From contig NWUY0304681105.1 of NCBI GenBank assembly GCA_004151065.3, forward strand, positions 1 through 10,173: DNA of 10,173 nt, read 5' to 3'. Position numbers and translations under genes: made by a program. The DNA comes from Larix sibirica. Lineage: Eukaryota; Streptophyta; Pinopsida; Pinales; Pinaceae. Within the stretch, counting starts at the first letter, position 1, and every line of letters begins with the position of its first letter. Positions 7,156 to 10,173 of the stretch are shown piece by piece. Below the pieces are notes generated by a model. The model had not been told where the DNA came from. It saw only the letters and a list, made by a program, of their open reading frames with translations, and searched no databases.

Positions 7156-7631
7156 AACATTATGGTAGATAGAGGAATTTCCTCTGGGTAGGAAAAAAGA
7201 GAAAGGACAAATGATAAGAAACCATGCATGAGATCACATGATTGGTGTCATTTTATGAAATTTGTGAACTTTGTATCAAATACTTAAAAGGATGGAGATT
7301 GCACAACAAAAAATAAGCTAGTGCATGAAGTGGTGCAAAATTCACTATGAAAAGAGTGCAGGAAGAATATGATTTGGGTATGGATGACAAAATTCTTTCA
7401 CCGGTCCCAAAGTTGGGCGACAAAACAAGGATGGAAACATTTGGCTACCATAGATGGATAATTTTTTAACTTTGAACAAGTGAGAATTCAAGACATGTGA
7501 AATTCAAGTGCATTGAGTTAAGAAGACATGCATCTTTACGATGGGAGCATATGCATAAAGAAATACGAGAAAGAAGAAGGAAATATTCAAACTTGGAACA
7601 ATATTGAATGTTAATGATGCGGTGAGTGCTT
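7156..7631 (+). pseudogene. Gypsy C gag remnant
   Basis: After the primer-binding site there is no continuous frame. The plus-strand frame 7356-7466 reads VQEEYDLGMDD and later TFGYHRWI, and the frame 7497-7604 reads VKF..IELRRHASLRWEHM followed by a charged EIRERRRK stretch and NLEQY. The last block resembles plant Ty3/gypsy retrotrans_gag proteins (VKLVA.KLR..ASLWW..., then charged residues and TWEKM). Gag would form the element capsid. The blocks are in the expected order but frameshifted, with stops at 7467-7469 and 7605-7607. Similarity fades at about 7625-7631, where the next LTR seems to begin, so gypsy D probably inserted into this gene. The family assignment rests on a single good block. 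Confidence 0.55.
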
Positions 7632-7670
7632 TGTTGACAGTTGAATTTCAAACTGTTTGAGATCTAATAA

Positions 7671-7823
7671 AACATATCCATTCACATTCAATACTATACT
7701 TATTACCAAATCTCTTCGATAGATATTCTTTATACATTTAGAAACCTAACATGTCCATCTACATTCAATATTATAATTATTGCCAAATCTCTCCATAGGT
7801 ATTCTTTGGAGATTTAAAAACCA
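7671..7823 (+). repeat. 77-bp imperfect tandem duplication
   Basis: Copy 1 (7671-7747) and copy 2 (7748-7823) both start AACAT.TCCAT, share ACATTCAATA and CCAAATCTCT, and contain TATTCTTT near the end. By eye about 80% of positions agree, with one single-base gap. The copies are directly adjacent. Confidence 0.75.
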
Positions 7824-8234
7824 GATGATGCAGGCTAGAAGCACACTAAAAGCCCTCACTGCCAGTAGACATTGAAGGGACGTTAGCTTGAACAGGGTTG
7901 ACATGAAGGTTTTGTTTGAATGAGTCTTTCTTCTTGGAAGGCAGTTACAATGAACTCTTGAAGGGAAGTTTACATATATACCAAGAAAGAAGACAGACGA
8001 TTTTCTAAAGTCCAGCTCGTTCGGCCATTGGAGTAAGAGTAAATGCAAATGAAAGAGCCAGAGAAGATTTTCTGGCTTGGATTTTGATAGCAAGCAAAGC
8101 AAAACCAGTAGATTGAGGGAATCAGTGCAGTCGCACGGGAAGTAAACATTGATGTATTAGATCTAGAGTCCGCTGCACAATGTTTGTTGCTCTGCAAGAG
8201 ACCTTTGTAATTTGTATTATGAATTTCCTGAGAC

Positions 8235-8240
8235 AATAAA
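8235..8240 (+). promoter_or_regulatory. Polyadenylation signal in the gypsy D LTR
   Basis: AATAAA in the plus orientation, about 220 bp before the proposed LTR end. A second AATAAA-like site lies in GAATAAAATT near 8280, so the true R end is not certain. Confidence 0.4.
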
Positions 8241-8384
8241 GAGCAGAGCCATTGCTATAATTTTCCATATTGGATACAAGAATAAAATTTCTGTTGTTGT
8301 TTTGATGACTGTAGCTTATTTTAATTGTTATCGAAGAGAATTAGCACAGCACTCAACCAAGAACGTTCATGCTTTGTTGTGACT

Positions 8385-8447
8385 AATTGTCTCATGGGAT
8401 ACGTACCATAATTGAGCGAATTGTCTGATGGGATACCTACCATAATT
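8385..8447 (+). repeat. 29-bp direct repeat, two copies
   Basis: Copies at 8385-8413 and 8419-8447 both begin AATTGTCT and end TACCATAATT, and they agree at 27 of 29 positions. A five-base spacer GAGCG gives a 34-bp period. They lie just before the primer-binding site, in the U5 part of the proposed LTR. Confidence 0.8.
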
Positions 8448-8463
8448 TACATGTAAATCATAT

Positions 8464-8476
8464 TGGTATCATATCA
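8464..8476 (+). other. Primer-binding site of gypsy D
   Basis: TGGTATCATATCA matches 11 of 13 bases of TGGTATCAGAGCA, complementary to initiator tRNA-Met. It lies about 110 bases upstream of the first ATG of the gag reading. Confidence 0.6.
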
Positions 8477-8583
8477 TCGTTTGTAAAGGTAGTGAAGGGA
8501 TGTTACAAAAAGGTGGAGAGTTAGTTCTAAAATATCTTTAGTTTTGCCTAAAGAGTAGGAGAAATTGGTCTCAAGGCGTACAC

Positions 8584-8968
8584 ATGACAATTAATATAGT
8601 TGACATGCAATCAATGGAGGAGTCTGAAGCGAGAGATTCAAGAGTGGAATCTCATATGATCAAGATGTCTTTAGACATGTCTCAATTGACATTGAATATG
8701 TCATATATGATTAAAGGTTGATAACTATGATGCAACAAAAATAGAGGAAGCTACTTCATCTGAGCACTATTTTTGAAGATAAGGAACTAGAATGAGAAGA
8801 AGAGAGATTTACAAAAAGGAGATTCCGACAAAAATAACATCTTTTAGAGTGGAAACAAGAATTGAAATCAAGCCTTATGCATGGAACATTCACCCTCAAA
8901 TTAAATCATTGGTTACAACAACTAGTTTATTTTAATGTGCACATTGTAAGTGAAGAGCATAAATTTTG
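8584..8968 (+). pseudogene. Gypsy D gag, 5' part (broken)
   Basis: From ATG at 8584 (in-frame ATGs also at 8605 and 8614) the frame reads MEESEARDSRVESHM and a Met/Leu/Ser-rich helix-like stretch, with a stop at 8719-8721. In a shifted frame follow DNYDATKIEEATSSEHYF, then IEIKPYAW and, after another shift, LKLNHWLQQL and HIVSEEHKF. KPYDG...LKLNHWLQQLEVYF.V....EEQKISF is a block I know from plant gypsy Gag proteins, so the retrotrans_gag assignment is good. Several frameshifts and stops make it non-functional. The reading ends inside this block at 8968, where a poly-A-tailed insertion begins, and resumes at 9541. The leader between 8477 and 8583 shows nothing else. Confidence 0.7.
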
Positions 8969-8975
8969 TTTTAAG

Positions 8976-9209
8976 ACGAAATAGCACATGAGAAAGCCAA
9001 GAATGAATAATTGGAGGACAAAGTCAAAACATTAGAAGCTTATTTGGTTATGTTGTAAATTCGGGTAGGAAATTTGGAGACGGGAGCTCTTCTTGAATCT
9101 GATGGCTTCCTCCGCTCTAGACCTCTGCAGGAAGCTAACTCCGGATACATCATTCAGCCAAAGTAGGAAAATATGGTCCATCCATTAGAGGATCTCCAGG
9201 CCCCGTAAT
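8976..9209 (+). pseudogene. C-terminal coding remnant inside the retrocopy, unknown protein
   Basis: The frame from about 8976 reads DEIAHEKAKNE, stop, LEDKVKTLEAYLVML, stop, IRVGNLETGALLESDGFL, RSRPLQEANSGYIIQPK, stop, ENMVHPLEDLQAP and a final TAA at 9207-9209. The first half has the charged heptad look of a coiled coil. The three internal stops (TAA, TAA, TAG) each sit where a glutamine codon would need only one C-to-T change, so this reads as about 78 codons of a decayed C-terminus. Composition is richer in GC than the flanking gag. I do not recognise the protein and give no function. Confidence 0.45.
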
Positions 9210-9267
9210 TCATATCTCTTGTTGTGTTTTAATCTGTTTTAATGTTGAATTTTTGTGAGTATGCAAA

Positions 9268-9293
9268 GGCCTAAAATATTAAATATTTAGGCC
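9268..9293. repeat. Near-perfect 26-bp palindrome
   Basis: GGCCTAAAATATT at 9268-9280 is followed by AAATATTTAGGCC at 9281-9293, its reverse complement apart from one length difference in the A/T run. In the RNA of the presumed 3' untranslated region it would form a long AU-rich hairpin closed by GGCC. Confidence 0.6.
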
Positions 9294-9540
9294 AATTTTA
9301 ATATATTCGAGACCTCTAAGGCCTCTAGTATAAATAAAGTCTAGTATGGGTAGCCTCAGTTTAGGTTTGTATTATGCCAGTATGAAATATCAGTTGTTTT
9401 TCTCAATGGGTAGTATGCAAATCATAATATTGTTATCATGAACTCATGGCCTCTGGGATCCTGATGTACTTTCGTTGAGTTGGGAAACCCCTCAACCTTT
9501 TTTCTATAATATAATTTTTAACTATTTTCATAAAAAAAAA

Positions 9541-9976
9541 GAGCAAAATATATTTTTGTCTGCTTCAAGTTAGAAGGTCGTGCATTGACATGGTGGGAAA
9601 GTAATATTGTAGCTTGAAAGCTCATGGATGAACAACCAATGATAAAATGATAGGTATTTTAGACGTCATAAAATCACACTTATATTCCATTGGATATGAG
9701 GAAGCACATGGAAATACATTCACTTTTTTCAATTAGTAGGGGTACATTGCACAAGAATAAGCCTTGGAATTTTTCAAGCAAGCCATACAATTGGGAATCT
9801 CTCCCAAGAATCCATATTTGCTCATCAAATACTTGGGAGGTTTGCATAGTCACATTTTGGAAAAGCAATGCTCTTCAAACTAGAGATCATTGGTGAACCT
9901 TGTGTACATGCACAATGAATAGATGGAGATGTTAAGAAGAAGGTGTAGTGTAGTGGACCCAAGTAGACATAGCAAT
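9541..9976 (+). pseudogene. Gypsy D gag, 3' part (broken)
   Basis: The gag reading resumes with FKLEGRALTWWESN (about 9561-9605), which directly continues the block interrupted at 8968. Later blocks in changing frames are YSIGYEEA, a QAIQLGIS-like stretch, KYLGGLHSHI, an ACVHAQYI-like stretch ending near 9920 and a Lys-rich tail. This is the expected C-terminal half of a retrotrans_gag capsid domain. Stops and frameshifts are frequent, for example TGA after the NIVA block near 9614. Similarity ends at about 9976, before any zinc knuckle or protease, where another LTR-like sequence seems to start. The open frames at 9680-9868 (minus) and 9690-9896 (plus) are shadows of this gag. Confidence 0.7.
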
Positions 9977-10173
9977 TGTTGATGTATATGTAACTTCAGA
10001 ATGTATTTCACATATGTATATTGTACTCCTATAGAGATGGTATTATTCCTCTATACGGAAGTGTCGTCATTTATATTGTAAGTGTCGTAACTTATACTTG
10101 ATGGGTTATTAGACCACCTTGATGGGGTCGGCCTTGTATAAGTCATGTGGGTTAAAGGGTTATTAGACAACCC
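9977..10173 (+). repeat. Possible start of a further LTR element, truncated by the window end
   Basis: Gag similarity stops where TGTTGATG begins at 9977. The rest has no coding signal and contains two kinds of internal repeat: adjacent 21-bp units AAGTGTCGT... at 10059-10079 and 10080-10100 (16 of 21 identical), and GGGTTATTAGAC at 10103-10114 and 10157-10168. A TG start, abrupt loss of gag and small repeats suit an LTR, but no other diagnostic LTR feature falls within the window. Confidence 0.3.

Larger units (their letters stand above)
7632..8460 (+). repeat. 5' LTR of gypsy D
   Basis: The right end is supported by a primer-binding site three bases after TGTAAATCA (ending at 8460). A polyadenylation signal AATAAA lies at 8235-8240, and the stretch around 8200-8300 has the usual look of an LTR R-U5 region. 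The left end is a proposal: TGTTGACAG at 7632, close to where the gypsy C gag similarity stops, giving 829 bp with TG...CA ends; TGAATTTC at 7642 is an alternative. The LTR carries two separate tandem duplications (7671-7823 and 8385-8447). Open frames of 118 and 88 codons on the minus strand (7746-8102 and 7970-8236) fall inside the LTR and have no recognisable domain. Confidence 0.5.
8969..9540 (+). mobile_element. Poly-A-tailed retroposed insertion, probable retrocopy of an mRNA 3' end
   Basis: This 572-bp segment splits the gypsy D gag block between HKF and FKLEGRALTWW. It ends in nine A residues (9532-9540) and is flanked by related copies of the target, GAGCATAAATTTTG (8955-8968) and GAGCAAAATATATTTTTG (9541-9558). 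Both copies are explained by the same gag codons, so they are a decayed target-site duplication. An A tail with a target duplication of roughly 14-18 bp is the mark of LINE-type retroposition. The first 240 bases keep a protein-like frame and the rest looks like a 3' untranslated region. I see no LINE reverse transcriptase motif. A 5'-truncated LINE tail remains possible. Confidence 0.65.

Noticed and set aside
7746-8236. Minus-strand open frames of 118 and 88 codons
   Set aside because: They lie inside the proposed gypsy D LTR, overlap each other in different frames and show no domain.
1-10173. CRISPR array, bacterial operon, tRNA or rRNA gene
   Set aside because: No regularly spaced repeats, no ribosome-binding-site-led gene clusters, and no complete tRNA or rRNA pattern; the content is plant retroelement sequence.

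Overview
The window looks like nuclear, AT-rich, repeat-derived DNA from a land plant with a large genome. I see no intact gene. Almost everything recognisable is decayed retrotransposon sequence: plant-type Ty1/copia and Ty3/gypsy proteins, LTR ends, primer-binding sites complementary to initiator tRNA-Met, and a TIR DNA element. The wording of the copia and gypsy proteins reminds me of gymnosperm (conifer or yew-like) elements. That is an impression from memory, not a search result.

Layout, left to right. 1-130: the 3' end of a SINE-like element (B-box-like start, poly-A end). 131-780: AT-rich sequence with nothing I can identify. 781-4340: copia A on the + strand, 5'-truncated, with the integrase C-terminal part, reverse transcriptase, RNase H, a polypurine tract and a 3' LTR carrying heat-shock-element-like motifs. 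Its integrase is split by a 1004-bp non-autonomous TIR element (1075-2078) that has unusual palindromic subterminal repeats. 4341-5572: the 5' part of copia B on the - strand (gag with zinc knuckle, leader, primer-binding site, 242-bp LTR). Copia A abuts it inside the gag gene, so copia A probably inserted into copia B.

5739-6723: a probable further LTR on the - strand (element E). 6724-6980: unidentified sequence. About 6980-7630: gypsy C on the + strand (end of an LTR with a TATA box, a good primer-binding site, a broken gag). About 7632-9976: gypsy D on the + strand (LTR with two separate tandem duplications, primer-binding site, broken gag). Its gag is interrupted at 8969-9540 by a poly-A-tailed insertion with target-site duplication that looks like a retrocopied mRNA 3' end. 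9977-10173: probably the start of yet another LTR element that runs off the window.

The elements do not form a working system together. The value of the window is its nesting order and the insertion footprints. Copia A has lost a catalytic residue in integrase, reverse transcriptase and RNase H alike. Many stop codons fit C-to-T or G-to-A change, as expected for old methylated repeats. The two most interesting items are the TIR element in the integrase and the retrocopy in the gypsy D gag.
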